A DNA stretch of 64,000 nucleotides from Steinernema hermaphroditum (lineage: Eukaryota; Nematoda; Chromadorea; Rhabditida; Steinernematidae): contig CM059624.1 of the NCBI GenBank assembly GCA_030435675.1, positions 954,769 through 1,018,768 on the forward strand, in the 5' to 3' direction. Of this stretch, positions 11,237 to 24,500 are shown piece after piece. Each line of letters opens with the position of its first letter. The first letter of the stretch is position 1. The notes beneath the pieces were generated by a model. It was given only the letters and a program-made list of their open reading frames with translations, did no database searches and was not told the origin of the DNA. A program made the translations under genes and the position numbers.

Positions 11237-11805
11237 TTCGAAATTTTGGAGTTGCTCTTTCACGTGTTGGTTAACAAATTTCACTCAGGACATAATTTTT
11301 CCTCCAAATTGTGAAAAAATCAGGATTTCATGGAACACACTGAGTTTCGAGTTCCTGACGCGATTACTATGTATAACTAAACTGATTGCTATGACTGAAC
11401 TCAAACAGAGAATCGTAACCGAAGAAATTCTTACACGGGTACCCATCCATGCATGTAAATAAGTTAGAAAGTTCATTTGTTAGGTTCATTTGTACTGTCA
11501 ATACATCCGCCATTTGTTTTGCCTTGAAATAATAGTAAATGTTTTATAAATGAAATACTTACTTTGAAACGGAGACGGAGCTCAGAACACGTCGACGAGA
11601 ATTCAGCAGCCGCTAATGGCAAAAAATCGATGTTACATGCCGCTGGAGAATAGTTGTTTATGTGGATTTCGCTAATCTTGGGAAGCCAGCTGCGTCAATG
11701 CACGCCACAATATGACGTAGGTGTCAGATTACGAATGCCTAGAGGCAGATGAAAAATTAAATTCATCTCCAAAACGTATTTATGTGCTCCCTTCTTTTAT
11801 GTGCT
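11237..11805 (-). repeat. Right long inverted repeat
   Basis: Inverted copy of 7141-7712. Identity starts near TCGAAATTTTGGAGTTGC and ends at TTTTATGTGCT. Confidence 0.85.
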
Positions 11806-13664
11806 CCCTTCGCCAGAAAAACCGACGAAACGGAGCAAAACCGATGTCTGCGTCGCCAGCTACTCTGATGGTTCCCAGTCCACCCACTGCACTGTTCCGT
11901 CGCGGCTACACCGGATTCAGCTCTTCGATGACGCTGCCCAAGGAGGCCATAAAACATAAATGGCGTAAATGGCGCCACGAAGGACGTTAACGGTATTTAT
12001 CAGTAACCGTTTTATAGTTTCCCGTTTATCGTGTTTGCGATCTTGATCGAATCTCCGAAAATGATTGATTATTTGTTCTGTTGGTAATCGACAGATCCAC
12101 AGCTTTCAAAACCTTCCAGTCCTGTTCACTTTCGAAACGGTCCTTTTCCTTCATGTTGCTATCATCTGAACATCCATTCTGGGACCTTGTCATAGGCGAA
12201 CGGTGTTCTGCAACCGGTGGGCCAACTGTTACTGTTTATTCCGACTCAGAATTATTACAATTCGCGAATCCCAGTTCCAACCGGATGGACTCGTGTCGCG
12301 GTGGCGAGCGGTCGGTCCCTCCGGTCGCTCTCTGAGTGTCTGGTCGGTCAGGTGGCAAACCCCGTGGCAGTTGTGACTGTTCCGGCTTCCAGAGGGAATT
12401 GGGACACCCGGAAGTCGTAGTCCCACCACCGCTGACAACAAGATGTCCGACGTCAAGAATCCGGCCACGTGAGAAGTCATCCCGAAGGTCGCCGACGCTC
12501 TGAGGACGCCACCACCATCGAAGACGCAACTCCCGGACCACGGACCATCAGATTCGAGCACAGAAGCGTCGCTGTGCCGCAAACGATGTTCCACTCCTGA
12601 ATCCGAAGATTTGCCGATTCCCAGAAGCCCCATGAAGCTCTCCGCCAACCACCGGTTCGACATCTACGCAGCGCCAGGGATGAAGCCGTCTTCCAGACAT
12701 CCTCTGTTTGTCTATTTTCGGTGTCGCGCAAGGCATAATGCCTTTGATTCGCGAAATAAAATCGTGAAATCGTGAAAATCAGTTCCAACCACCGGTTCCA
12801 TTGCATTCTTCTCACATGGGTCTGTCATGCATGCGTTGTCTTCACCTTATTGAACTCGTCACCACCCTCTTCGGGAACTCTAGTCAGAACCGTCGAGTTG
12901 TCCGGCGGCAAGTTGGACTCAGCGACCGACTCATCGAATACTCGGTGATGGACAACTCGCCGACGCATGAGATGTTCTGGGACATTAAAGCGCTAGACGA
13001 ACAACCCCTTTGTTTCCGGCCAGACGCGTTCCTTGCTTCGCCTCGAAGTCACAACAGCTACAGAGCTCGCTTTAAATTAATAGACGAGCCTAAGCCAAGC
13101 CGGTGTTTGCCGAAGTCACCACGACAACAGGGCTCGCCCTTCGGGCTCGCATAAAGTCAGTTGACTTAAGTTTAAGCCAAAGCCAAGATGTTCGGCCGCA
13201 CGCAAAATACGGACCTCGATTCGCTTGCCCGCAACCTCAAATATCTCGTACGGGTGCCTGGACTCGCGCCCGACTGACAAATTGGAGAACAAACGTATAT
13301 GTGCTTACAGAATTCCGCGCATCAGAATATATCTCTATTGGTGTGCTAACGACAACTGCGCGCAAAACGGCGGACAAATACGCTGCGTTAAGGTAAGGTT
13401 AAGGTTTATACGCATGTCTAGACATCTGAGTTAGCAAACGAAGCGAACTTATAGCAAGCATATGCATTTTGCATGTCCTGTGAAAATGCTTCTCGCACAG
13501 GTGCAATCGATTGTAAGCGAAGCGGAAAAAGTGAGACAACTCTATCGATCAGAAGACAAGAGAGTTCACAAAGTGTAGTTATGACAACTGAACGCGGAAT
13601 CTATGTTGAACTTATAGAAGGTAGGCGATTTGAAAAGAATATTCCTTAAAAATGTTCAGAACTA
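11806..13664. other. No recognisable gene; repeat remnants
   Basis: Short open frames here lack splice context and domain similarity. The stretch around 12290-12420 contains a TGTCGCGGTGGCGAGCGGTCGG block resembling the repeat starts at 9462, 19590 and 29836. Confidence 0.4.
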
Positions 13665-15275
13665 CAGTATGGGCCATAAAGATAGCCTCACCTAGTGTTT
13701 TCCTGTTTGTGGCTTCGTTGTGACTTTGATTACAAAAGCTGTACACCATTCGAAAGAGCGTCGAAAATGATGACGGACAGCTTGCATTCCGAAATCAGTC
13801 GGCGAAAAATTTTGAAATTTTTAGAGACAAAATAAAAAAGTGTCCAATTTCACCGGGCCATATTGATAGCCTCACCCTGTGTAAAACTCGTTTTATGCAA
13901 CATAAATGAACAATGCAACAACGTGGTGCAGTAAATAACATTAAGAATTGATATTTAGCGGATCTAAGTGTAGTTTGGACAATGCCCAGGTGGTTTGGAT
14001 GTCAAAACTTTTAAATTTGTAATAGCAGTTCCAGACAACTAAGAACTTGGGAATTTTCATTGAAAAGTGACCAAATAAAACGTGTAAATAACGTGAATCA
14101 TCTTTTTCTCCATTAAAAATAACCTAGAGGGTGAAATGAGTCGAAATAAGTACCTTTGAGGACCTTTTCGCCTTCAAAACTTAGAACCCCAACTTATCGA
14201 GCACTCTTAAATGGGTCCCGAAACGATGTTAAATACCGGCTTTCCGGTCTTTTTAAATGACACCACGTTGTAGACCGAGCAAAATAACCCCTAGGCACAA
14301 TCTTCTCTTGATTTCAGGGTACAGCTTCACAAAACAAAACAATTCTTCCAAGACTCTTTTTTATCATTTACTTTTTGCCTTTTGAAAATTTCATGCTATG
14401 ACCTGCCTACGTTTCGTGTTGGCGTATTAGTAGTTTTGATGTCAGAAGATACTGTGCTAGGCTTTTGCATACGCTGAGCAACATTGGAAAAATGATAAAA
14501 GACCCATATTTTCGGTCATTTAAGAACCCTGAAAGAATTCTGGTTAAGGTATGGTTCTAAAGTTTGGAAGGACAAAAAAGAGTCTTGGAAGAATTGTTTT
14601 GTTTTGTGAAGCTGTACCATGAAATCAAGAGAAGATTGTGCCTAGGGGTTATTTTGCTCGGTCTACAACGTGGTGTCATTTAAAAAGACCGGAAAGCCGG
14701 TATTTAACATCGTTTCGGGACCCATTTAAGAGTGCTCGATAAGTTGGGGTTCTAAGTTTTGAAGGCGAAAAGGTCCTCAAAGGTACTTATTTCGACTCAT
14801 TTCACCCTCTAGGTTATTTTTAATGGAGAAAAAGATGATTCACGTTATTTACACGTTTTATTTGGTCACTTTTCAATGAAAATTCCCAAGTTCTTAGTTG
14901 TCTGGAACTGCTATTACAAATTTAAAAGTTTTGACATCCAAAACCACCCGGGCATTGTCCAAACTACACTTAGATCCGCTAAATATCAATTCTTAATGTT
15001 ATTTACTGCACCACGTTGTTGCATTGTTCATTTATGTTGCATAAAACGAGTTTTACACAGGGTGAGGCTATCAATATGGCCCGGTGAAATTGGACACTTT
15101 TTTTATTTTGCCTCTAAAAATTTCAAAATTTTTCGCCGACTGATTTCGGAATGCAAGCTGTCCGTCATCATTTTCGACGCTCTTTCGAATGGTGTACAGC
15201 TTTTGTAATCAAAGTCACAACGAAGCCACAAACAGGAAAACACTAGGTGAGGCTATCTTTATGGCCCATACTGTA
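13663..15275. mobile_element. 1.6-kb palindromic foldback element (Tc1/mariner type)
   Basis: 13665-14363 and 14573-15273 are almost perfect inverted repeats of about 700 bp around a loop of about 210 bp. The tips read CAGTATGGGCCATAAAGATAGCC and are flanked by TA on both sides (13663-13664, 15274-15275), the duplication of Tc1/mariner elements. A second copy of the tip motif (GGGCCATATTGATAGCCTCACC) lies about 185 bp inside each arm, in the same orientation as the outer one. No transposase was seen, so it is non-autonomous. Confidence 0.8.
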
Positions 15276-15608
15276 TATGCTTCCTTTGGACTCCTTTGCC
15301 ACACTGACCTAGATCAGGCTGATCTAGATCAGGATCGGCCGTGTCTCGTGAAGGCTATGAAACCAGAAGACATTCCTGATCATGTTGAAAACGGCAGGTT
15401 ACGTAGTGCCGTTCACACCGACGCCGAGACTTTTTACGGATGAAAGTCCATCGGGTATTCTGTGTATAGTCTTTTTGCACTGTCTTTAAATGGAAATTTA
15501 TATGACTTTAAGAGATTGTAGAAGATGTACCACTGCGCTCGGTGTAGGTTGAGAACTTCATGAATTCAGGATTTTTGTCTTGTTTTAGTCAACAGGTTCG
15601 CTAGGTCT

Positions 15609-16190
15609 ATTAATCATATTGTCGGACTATGTATAAAACGAGGACTCACACGCCGTGCTTTTGAACTGTTTAAAATACACGATGATATTCTTGGAAACGG
15701 TCGCTATGGTGTAGTTCGTTTAGCATCGAGAAAGTCGAAAAAGTATGCTGTCAAACTCACTCCAAATGCAAATGAACGCGATATGACACTGATTGACCAT
15801 TGTGACCATTGTCGCCTATCACAAGCGGGGAATGCCGATTCCGGTGATCGCAAAGACACTGAAACTGCACCGGGAACAAGTCCATCGGGTGATCACTAAT
15901 GTTAACTAATAGAGTTAACCGTCACTAATGAAGTCCAACCAATGTATCAATTTTCAGCTCGATCCGAGGCGATCACTTCGGAAGGTTTTCTTATAAGTGC
16001 GTTTTAGCATTCTTGTCACAGAGAGCGGTAGAATTAAGTTGGCCGATTATGGACATTCTTCAGCTTCTTCTCCAGTCGCACCGATCCACATGTGGTTTCG
16101 TCATCAAGAAAGAAGATTACACGACAAACAGTGTACCGGGATTGTTATTTTCGAACTGCTGTACAGATATCCTCCCAACTAACTTTTCCA
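15609..16190 (+). pseudogene. Protein kinase pseudogene with mariner fragment
   Basis: 15609-15786 reads a kinase N-lobe: glycine loop LGNGRYGVVRLA and the Lys strand KKYAVKLT. About 220 bases on, 16000-16060 reads ESGRIKLADYGHS, matching the kinase subdomain VII strand with DYG in place of DFG. The stretch between is foreign: 15803-15893 reads IVAYHKRGMPIPVIAKTLK, identical in type to the mariner transposase helix-turn-helix at 31030-31110. The HRD catalytic loop and most of both lobes are missing, so this is a relic. Confidence 0.6.
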
Positions 16191-16199
16191 TCATGCATC

Positions 16200-16994
16200 A
16201 TAATGCAGCAATACAGAGAGGGTAAGAAGTGGGCAGTGGTTCGTATGCTTTTGAACATTTTAGGAATGTTCTGGACATGTGTCGTGACTCTAGGTCGTGT
16301 CTAGGATTCGGAGGCTTAGATGTTTATTGGGTGGCATCAAATAGGATAGGAGCGACCGCCAACGGCGAGCGCTCCCGCACAAGTGACTAACCAACATTCG
16401 GCGGCTCCAATTATGGCCCGCGCAACGTTACGCAATGTTGCATAATGCGCAGCTGTCGCTATTGAATTATACATGTCTCGTCGCACCACGACACATGTTT
16501 CCGTCGATTGTCCCCAGCGAGATTCGAGATGTTTTCCGAAAGTACTTCTTTGACTTAAGGTTCCCCTACATTTCGAAAAGCGAAGAGCTTTTTTTAAACC
16601 CTTTCAAGAGCTCAGCAATTTCGCAGAACATCAGCTGGAGGTCACGGAGATCCTTAAGATAAGAGAACGCGTGAATGAACTTGATGACTTTTCAAGTAGT
16701 ATTGTTGAGTAATGAGCAATGTTTAAGACAATGTGAATAATCTGTCGGAGAATGAATTGCTTTGAATGGAAATGAGCAACATGGTTTGAATTATGACAGC
16801 TATGATAACACCTGTGCGAAAGTGTCTCACAAAGCGCGCTGCTCACACCTTGCTAGTAGTGCATACAAGACTGAAATGATACATATAATAGTTGCAACAT
16901 AACAGAGAAATAAATATTCAGTTATAGAGTTAGAACAGTTAGAATTCAGTTATGAATGATGTAACAAATTGGTTAGGGGGTTCATGATGTCCTC
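16200..16994. other. No recognisable gene
   Basis: Low-complexity AT-rich sequence without clear exons. It forms the 3' flank of the cytidylyltransferase-like gene on the minus strand. Confidence 0.4.
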
Positions 16995-18297
16995 CTAGCT
17001 TCTTTGTCGATCTTGAATCACCTTTCCCTTCCCAATATTCCGAACAATATAAGTTTCAACATCTGTCAGGATACGATGAAGTACATCAGTCGTAGACACG
17101 CCTTCCCATCGTTTCGTTTCCACAAACACTCCAGCATCTCGGAACTTCTGGTACATATCATCTGCTTCTCCACTGATTGGATATGGAATTGCGTCGTGGG
17201 CGACGAAATCGATCTGAACCGGTATATGTCACACGACTAACTAGCTTTCGTACCTTCATCTCCTTTACAAACTCCATGTCGAAGTTAAACGGGCAAATGC
17301 AGACTTCATCGATATAGCGAATGTGCTTCAAAATCTCGAGTCGTTCCTCCTCGTAGAAAACTGTTTGACCTTTGATCCTGTGGGTGTCCCGATCGCAGTT
17401 GATTCCAGCAATGAGGTAGACGTTTGGGAAGGCGGTTTTTGCTTGATGGAGGACATTCGCATGGCCCTGGTGGAACAGATCGAAGACACCATCGCAGAAC
17501 ACTCGAACGGGGCGACCAGCTGCATCAGAAAGGAGTAAAATAAAGCATTGGTCACGAACGACCATCGCCTCACACTCGAGTGGGAACCGACAGTAGTTCG
17601 ACGCACGCCGACGGACAGTCGGTCATGCACCGGTGGATTTGTGACCACTATTTCCGTCATATAACTTGACAGTGTATGAATTCAAAAGCGTTTGGGTTTG
17701 CGTTTGGCGGGACCAGGCCGCGTGGCGCTTGACGGCTTATCACTTTCGCCCCGATCGTTCGGAAAGAGTGTTGCGAAAGAATGCAGACGAGCAGAGCAAA
17801 AGCAAACTTTCGCTCCTTGGGCACATTTCATGCACAGGCCTTCAAGGGCACCTTTGAGAACTAAAATCAAACGGCAAGCAAGCCACTTTCATTCTACCAA
17901 AAAGTGTTTTGAAGAGTACTCAAAAAAGGCTAATGCAAGCATTGTCATCTAATGTCGGAGGACTCGTTCCGAACACTGTCCTGAACAAGCCTTAAGACGG
18001 AAGGTTTCATCTTTGGCTATCTTCTTGCTTTCGACATGATCAAACGTTAAGAATCGGAACATCGATCTGTGCTCTATACTCACCTATATCACATTAATTA
18101 CAGTGGTCTAACATGGAGCTACAACACCTAATTCCACACGTAAATACACACTCAAAATGCAATAGTGGCTGTTTTCGATTGATGAACTCACCGGTATCGT
18201 TCATCGCCATGTCAAAGGTGATCTTGACCGATCCATCGACAGCGTTCCGGCGTTCGATCGCTTTCGGGTCGCTGCTGAGAATAGCTGGACCTTCCAT
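16995..18297 (-). CDS. Choline-phosphate cytidylyltransferase-like, copy A
   Basis: Three exons join in frame to about 196 residues: 18297-18192, 17519-17254 and 17213-16995. The protein has the cytidylyltransferase core: RPVRVFCDGVFDLFHQGHAN, where HQGH (about residues 51-54) is the HxGH nucleotide-binding signature, then [12 protein letters not shown], and RWEGVSTT (about 160), a form of the RTEGISTS signature. The family makes CDP-choline from CTP and phosphocholine. Known animal enzymes of about 360 residues carry a C-terminal amphipathic membrane-sensing helix; here the frame stops right after the catalytic core. The first intron is 672 bases, unusually long here. An extra 5' exon (18446 to about 18347, MSTSLAFYDAPSESP) could be spliced on in frame, but its donor is weak. 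Confidence 0.8.
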
Positions 18298-18449
18298 ATC
18301 TAAACACTATCATAACCAATGATTTTCAAAGGTTTAAGACGTGAGACATGCCATATCAAAACCGAATTCATCACGGGTGGTTTCAACAGCTGTGCTATCG
18401 ATAGGACTCTCCGACGGAGCATCATAAAAAGCGAGCGATGTCGACATTC

Positions 18450-20990
18450 CAGCGCAAACAATTTCAAATGTTTCTCTTAACACATCATAGAACGAGCTGT
18501 ATGTAGTGAAGTTGTCAACAACTTATGTGGCGTGACACAAATAAGGAACCCCGATATGTAAGTGAAGAAAAAGTTTACGACGAGCAACGTTCAAATAAAC
18601 AGGTCTCCCGAAATTCATTCATTCTGCAGTCAGATGTAGCGAAGATGTAACACTTTATCTTGATGATATCGGGTCAATCACACGATCTTATCTTTCTTTC
18701 TAGTAGTCTCAAACATCACGTAATTCCATAGGGCTGAATTTTGGGTTCCTATTTTTTGCACTCCGATTGTCAAATGTAGTTGTCGCTGATCTTGTGAGAG
18801 CACAAAGACTTTGTTCAAAATTGTGACCTAAATCGACCTGCATTTTTCTAAAAAAAATACTACGTGATGTGCAGTGGGCTGACACAAACCCGGAACTGTC
18901 GCATGGAGACGTGTAAACATATAAAACAGGAATTAAATGCTGACATTCTTGACATTATTGCCTTTCAAAGGAGCAGGCGACTCTGATCATTCTGAGTTTT
19001 GTAGTAGGCCGCGTGATGTTGTTTTCATGGATTGCTATTATCAAATGGATGGAGTGAAAGCGTGTATTCTGCTGGCAATCAATTGCCGGTCAAAATATGG
19101 ATTTACGTTTATCCAGGCTCCACTTTCCCTAGCGTTTTTCAGCCTTAGTTTTTAATTCGAGTCTAGTGATCGAAGCAGTACAGTCAACATCGTTCGAGTC
19201 GTCTAAAAGCGAATCTGTAATCATATGTAATTTTCAATTTGAGACCTAATCTTAAAGAGACGATAATGTAAACTCTATTTGGACCTTGATCAACTTTCAT
19301 ATTTGTAGCAATGAGCAGACGAGCCGAAAGTCGTAGCAGGGTTAATAATTTCTTGCGTGTTTTTAGTCCGCTTTTGTGGTGATTTCTTGTTTGCGTGGTC
19401 GACCTGGATAGTATCAGTTCCTTATCGGGGTTCGCCTCCCTTATACTTTTCTTTTGTTTCTAGTTTCGCTTCCTGGGATGTTTTTTAACGTGCAAGACCA
19501 GTGCAAGACACAGAAATCTCCGTGAACCCATACCGGTTTGGGCGCTCTTTCGAAAGGTTTCTTGCCGTTAATTAACCTTTTTTTTCATTTGTGTCGCTGG
19601 CGATCGGTCGAGTCGCTGTGCCCCACCACCCTACCTCAACTGGAAGGGAAAGCGGAAGGAAATCGCTCCGTTCGTTGTGGCCTTGCACGGTGTAAGCCGT
19701 TGAGTTAAGAGTATATACTCGTAAAACTTCATCAATGTATGCTTGAGGCGAACGCTTCGGAAACTTTCCTTGTTAGGAGCAGATTGTAGAATAGGTAAGG
19801 CTTTTTTAAGTGGTATAGCAATTCGCCTCAAGACCGAAAAAATGACAAAAGCGTAGAATAAAAGACACCCATTGCATGCTATACATGAATATAAAGAGGC
19901 CACACAATAGCATCCAATCGGCGAGGTTGTTAAGCAACATCGTATGCACTTTCATGTTGCCCTTCCCCAAAATGTGAAATCTTTAGTGTGCCCATAACAA
20001 CAAAAGATCTCAGGAAAATGCACTTATGTCTTTGCGCGTTATACGTCAAGTGGACTACATTTTTTGACCAGCTTATCTCCTCGATTTTGATTCGTTCAAT
20101 CAAGTGGTCTTCGGTTGCATAAACGTAGTTCTATTGTTTGCGAACATAGCGCAGATTGAATCACTTTTTATTTATGTACGTGAACAGGAAAATACTGTAT
20201 GGAGAGTACTACAATGTTTGAAATTGAACACGTCCTTCGTTGTTATACATACTATGGATTTCAATAATAATTCCAAGTAATGGTTGAGACCATTTCGAAC
20301 CAATTTTGTTGCCTTGACCTGCTTGCTTGAGTCTAGAAGTTTGTGTTTTAACTTGTGATCCTATTGATCCTCGACTTCTATTCTTTCTGCAGTGATACAG
20401 ATGACCAGGGCGATAAGAGACCAGATGTATAAGAAGATAACTGACCATTCTCCATGCGCACATATTTCTATGTTTGATCAAACCGAGATGGAAATCACCG
20501 CTTTGTGTTCGAAATGGAAAGTTCCACTTTGTGATTGTCGCTGCCATTGTATGAATACCCAAAAGGTCTGTAATGAGGTGATGTTTTCATCCTGTGGGTA
20601 TTGCAATCTCATCTATTATCAGCAACGACGTTACAATGATGTAAATGTGGGAACTTTTTTGGCACGTTTGCCTTCATAATGCCTTCATTCCACCGTCGAG
20701 GAGAAGCCATAAGCCTACGTGCAAACATTGTGTTTCGATAGAGCAGCCTTTTCCGTTTCCCTCTGAGTCATGCTCAGAATTTCTATGTGTGCGCTCATTT
20801 CGTTACATTGTCGCTGATATTTGCCAAAAGCAACTGATCAAATAACTGGCATCGGCGCTTCGTTCTACTTGTAGCCCCGAGCGTCTAAGTGGATTGTCTG
20901 AGCTCAGTGGCCACTGATCGCGTACTTTCGATGTCTTTTGAGCGCTCAAAATGAGTCATGCATTCTTTGTAAGATCGTTATTTCGCTTCT
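18450..20990. other. No recognisable gene; short repeat copy at 19588
   Basis: The only pattern seen is a short repeat at about 19588-19720: it begins TTTGTGTCGCTGGCGATCGGTCG and ends near GCACGGTGTAAGCCGTTGAG, matching 29834-30155 at both ends. Open frames here lack domain or splice support. Confidence 0.4.
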
Positions 20991-20999
20991 AAGACCTCC

Positions 21000-21560
21000 G
21001 GGGAGCTCATTTGTTTTATGCTCATTTGCTCATTTCGACATTTTATCGAATTTACGAGTTTATTTGCGATATCTAGCATTTTGCATATTGTCGCACCAGA
21101 AATCTAGCCACCGCTGTTTGGATTCTTGGGCCCGTGGTCTTCCGAGAGGCCTCTTTACGGGAGGACGCTATTCTTCCAGTCGGTTGGAACATTTATCCGG
21201 GCTCCCGTTCGCCATCTTCTAGGTGAAATTGCACTTTCTTCTTCCTGTGGCTTTATCAGTGTCCTTCACCTTGGAGCCATTCTTTCGTCTTCCCGTCTGT
21301 TTAGATACGCCTCTGTCATTGAGTGGTCCAGAGCTTCTTCCGCGCTGAATTCGTCAGCGACCAAGTTTCGAAACCGTACAGCAAGGCATGGGGATAAGAT
21401 ACCCGCCAGGGTGATACCATAAACACGAAGCTTTTCACATAGACGCTCGAAGAAGCCTTCAGAAGGCTCGACTGGGAAGACTTCCCAGACTGGGAAGACT
21501 ATTAACATCGAGCGACTGGATACAAAAAGCCTTATCTGCGACAAATCTGGACACTCGCAG
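21000..21560 (-). pseudogene. LINE reverse transcriptase remnant
   Basis: On the minus strand, frames read ALLYGFETWSLTNSARKKL (about 21395-21340) and, further on, KRPLGRPRAQE..RW (about 21155-21100). The first matches the LYG.ETW.LT motif near the end of non-LTR reverse transcriptases; the second matches the RP.GRP..RW tail. Frames change between the two, so it is broken. Confidence 0.6.
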
Positions 21561-24500
21561 ACATCTATCTTGTCATCGCAATCTTCCGTAAAGACCCACT
21601 TTCAAGGTCATTTCATAAGTTGGATGCTTATCGGAGGTTACTTCCTCTTTAGTTTGCTAACCCCTTGTTTAAGTGACGTTCGCCTATAGTAATATGGGCG
21701 ACACTGACCCTTCTAGCTTTCCTATCTTAACGGCTTCCTTCAATAGACTTATAATTATTGAACCGCGAATTTTCAAGTATTTAACATCCTTAATTTGTAT
21801 TTTAATCAAGCTAAGAGCGCGCTCATCCGTTAGCCAGATAATCTTCTTTGTGGCTGGTCCCTTGCGTGAGTACCAGAACACTAACTGCATCCAAATGTTC
21901 AGCTGCTTGTTATGTAAGCGAGCCAGAAGTTAATGAGTTCCTTTGTTATTTCGTCGCAAACAACCTCCATTTCTTAGGATCTCATTAACGCACCACTTTC
22001 ATTCGAAAACAAGCTCGCCTTTTGTAGTGTCTTCTGTAGTTTCGTATTTTAGAAAATTGCCTGTTATGTGGATAATGAATATTACCGAAATATCAAACGC
22101 GTAATGAAGGTTCCACACCCTTAGCGGCAATAAATTATTACACAAAAATATGTTTTACTTGTGGCCTTCAAAAGTATAGGGTGGCCCAAAGAAAGGGCAT
22201 CTGGACCGACGGCTGGAATGTCGTGTCTATGACTATGCGTGAGACCAGTCGGAAAATGAAAAAGAGAGTCGAAAAAACGACAAAAAATGATTCGAAGCAA
22301 ACGGCAGATCCCGAAAAAAGGGGCCTACCGTAATCCCCACCTCAATTCGTTCCAGGATCACGGCATCATTCCATTTCATCGCCATAAGCCGTTTTTTTCG
22401 GGATCTTCCGTTCGTTATAAGTCAAAAAGCGATCAGTTTTTGCAGTCTGAATTTCTGAACGGCTTTCTAGACTTTTGTCAAGGTGCCTTTTTTGGACCAG
22501 CCTGCAAGCATACATACTCGATTGGTGATTACATCGGGGTAGAACTTTGTGTGAACTTATGAGATTGCAAAATTAATCCTAAATCCTGTATTTAACGATT
22601 CGGTGAAACCTATATCCTATCCCCTAAATCACAATTATTAACTATTTCGAATACATTTAGATCGTGGTCAAACAGATGACGACTTCTTCTGGAGCTATTG
22701 TAGCGACGATTTTTCTAAAAAACGGAACCAAAATTTCGAAGGGGTTAACTAAAACGCTTTCCGTTTCTGAACGTTTTCTTGCCGCTTCTATCTATATGCT
22801 TAACATCCAAACTAAATTCTCTCAGCAGGTTTCCCAAAGACCATGAAAATTGAATACTCACTCACTGGCGCAAATCTTCTTATCTACCGACAAGTTTCTT
22901 CAAAAGCGGCGACACTGAATTGAACACCTGAACCGAATCAGGGCGGTGCGATCTTAAGGGCACATATGGTGCTGATAGCATCTTGTGCACCGCCATTGAC
23001 GATTTGTCACTTACAAAATGGAATTTCCCACTCAAAACGCAATAGTTTTCACTATGAAATTACATTGTCCGATTCAATTAAGTGAACAAGTCAATATCTA
23101 GTTTTCCAAAAATACTTTTCGTGACATTTACCCAGACTCTGTAGTAGTTTCTCTGCAATATCAGCTCGATTACAAGATATTATCTGTGTTGTGCTCTCTA
23201 TGAACTCGCTCGTTCTTGTCAAACAAAAAAAAAACAGATGTCTTTCCTTTTACTTTTTATATACTCGTTTGTGATGGAAGTGTGGAACTTTATCAATTTG
23301 GTGGAACGATCTCATCTTCTTTCGATTTGTCTATTGACTTTTTATCTTTACTTGCTTCCCACGGTATAGTTCAGATCATATCTACTTCACGCCCATGTGA
23401 TCACAAGGAAACAGATTTTTGAAGATTCCGCGACCGTATGTAATATTAGGAACAAAGAAAGATGGGTTTGTGGGTGCATAGTTGCATCGAAGGTCGCCTT
23501 GCAACAATGACTGATCGGTCTTTATCAATTCTCCATTCAGAAATTACGCCAAGAAGATCAGCACCACCGCCTGGCTCCAATCGCGCCGCCCACTTCATCC
23601 AAAGCTCGCAGCAACTCTTAAATTCACCCCTTAGGATGAACAAAAAAAACTTTCCAGATATAAGTGATCGCATGGAATTCTGGAACACCAGCCTTTCTCA
23701 AAACTTTTCTTGCTCTTTGTGACATTGTCGTCGCAACCAGTCCTCGGCCATTTTTCTGTCCAATTCTGCAGAATGCTGTCTATTGTCTACAAGAACTGTT
23801 TGTGAAAGCATCAAGGGAACCTTCTAGAAGATCGCCTGAACCAGAAATTTGATCCGGAGCCGGCCTCGAGCCGAACGCCAGCCCGACAATTTCGACATTT
23901 CGGAAAATTCCAACCGTTTACGATGATCGGTAGCAGACGACGAGAGAAAATCGGATCGAAAACCCAGCCGCCTCATGTCATCGTCGTCTGCTACGATCGG
24001 AATTGACGGGCACTGTCTACGGATTTTAAAATTGACCAAACTTTGGCAGCGGACATATTGTATACCTAATAGAAAATTAGAAATGATCAACTTTTCTCTC
24101 TTTTCGCTCTCACATTCTTCTTTCAAGTCTACCGCCAAATTTCAATGTGTTCCAGAATCGAAAACGGACTACATGTTTTGATTAAGAAGCGGCACAAAAA
24201 TGCCACGAAACATGAAAAATGCGATTCGTAGAGGTCTCCATAAGTGGTAATTCACGCCAACGATGGCTCGGCCATCCACAGCTTTTATATTATATCTTTT
24301 ATATAAGCTTTTATATCGCTATTTCGCGCTTTTCGATGTGCTAACATAAAGACACCAATAGCCATGCGGGCGGCAAGATTAGTGATCACAAAAAAATGGT
24401 TAAAAAACACCTCAAAAATTGTGAAGAAACGCAAGACCTCGCAGCCTCAGTAACATATTGGCAGTAGAGTAGTAGGATCTCAGCTGTCTGTGTGGCTCAT

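Larger units (their letters stand above)
7141..11805. mobile_element. 4.7-kb segment with ~570-bp inverted terminal repeats
   Basis: 7141-7712 and 11237-11805 are near-identical inverted repeats; a 63-codon frame in one recurs unchanged in the other. The tips contain AGCACATAAAAGAAGGGAGC. Long inverted repeats around captured gene pieces are typical of Mutator-like elements, but no target duplication of 8-11 bp was found at the tips and no Mutator transposase is inside. The interior holds a RING gene fragment, a nested repeat-bounded Merlin-like fragment and a LINE remnant. A composite element or an inverted segmental duplication are both possible. Confidence 0.7.

Noticed and set aside
7141..11805. 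Definite Mutator assignment of the 4.7-kb segment
   Set aside because: No 8-11 bp target duplication and no Mutator transposase were found, so only the inverted-repeat structure is claimed.
12229..13154. Frames of 100-144 codons in a GC-richer stretch
   Set aside because: Overlapping frames on both strands, no splice signals and no recognisable domain; repeat-derived composition is more likely.
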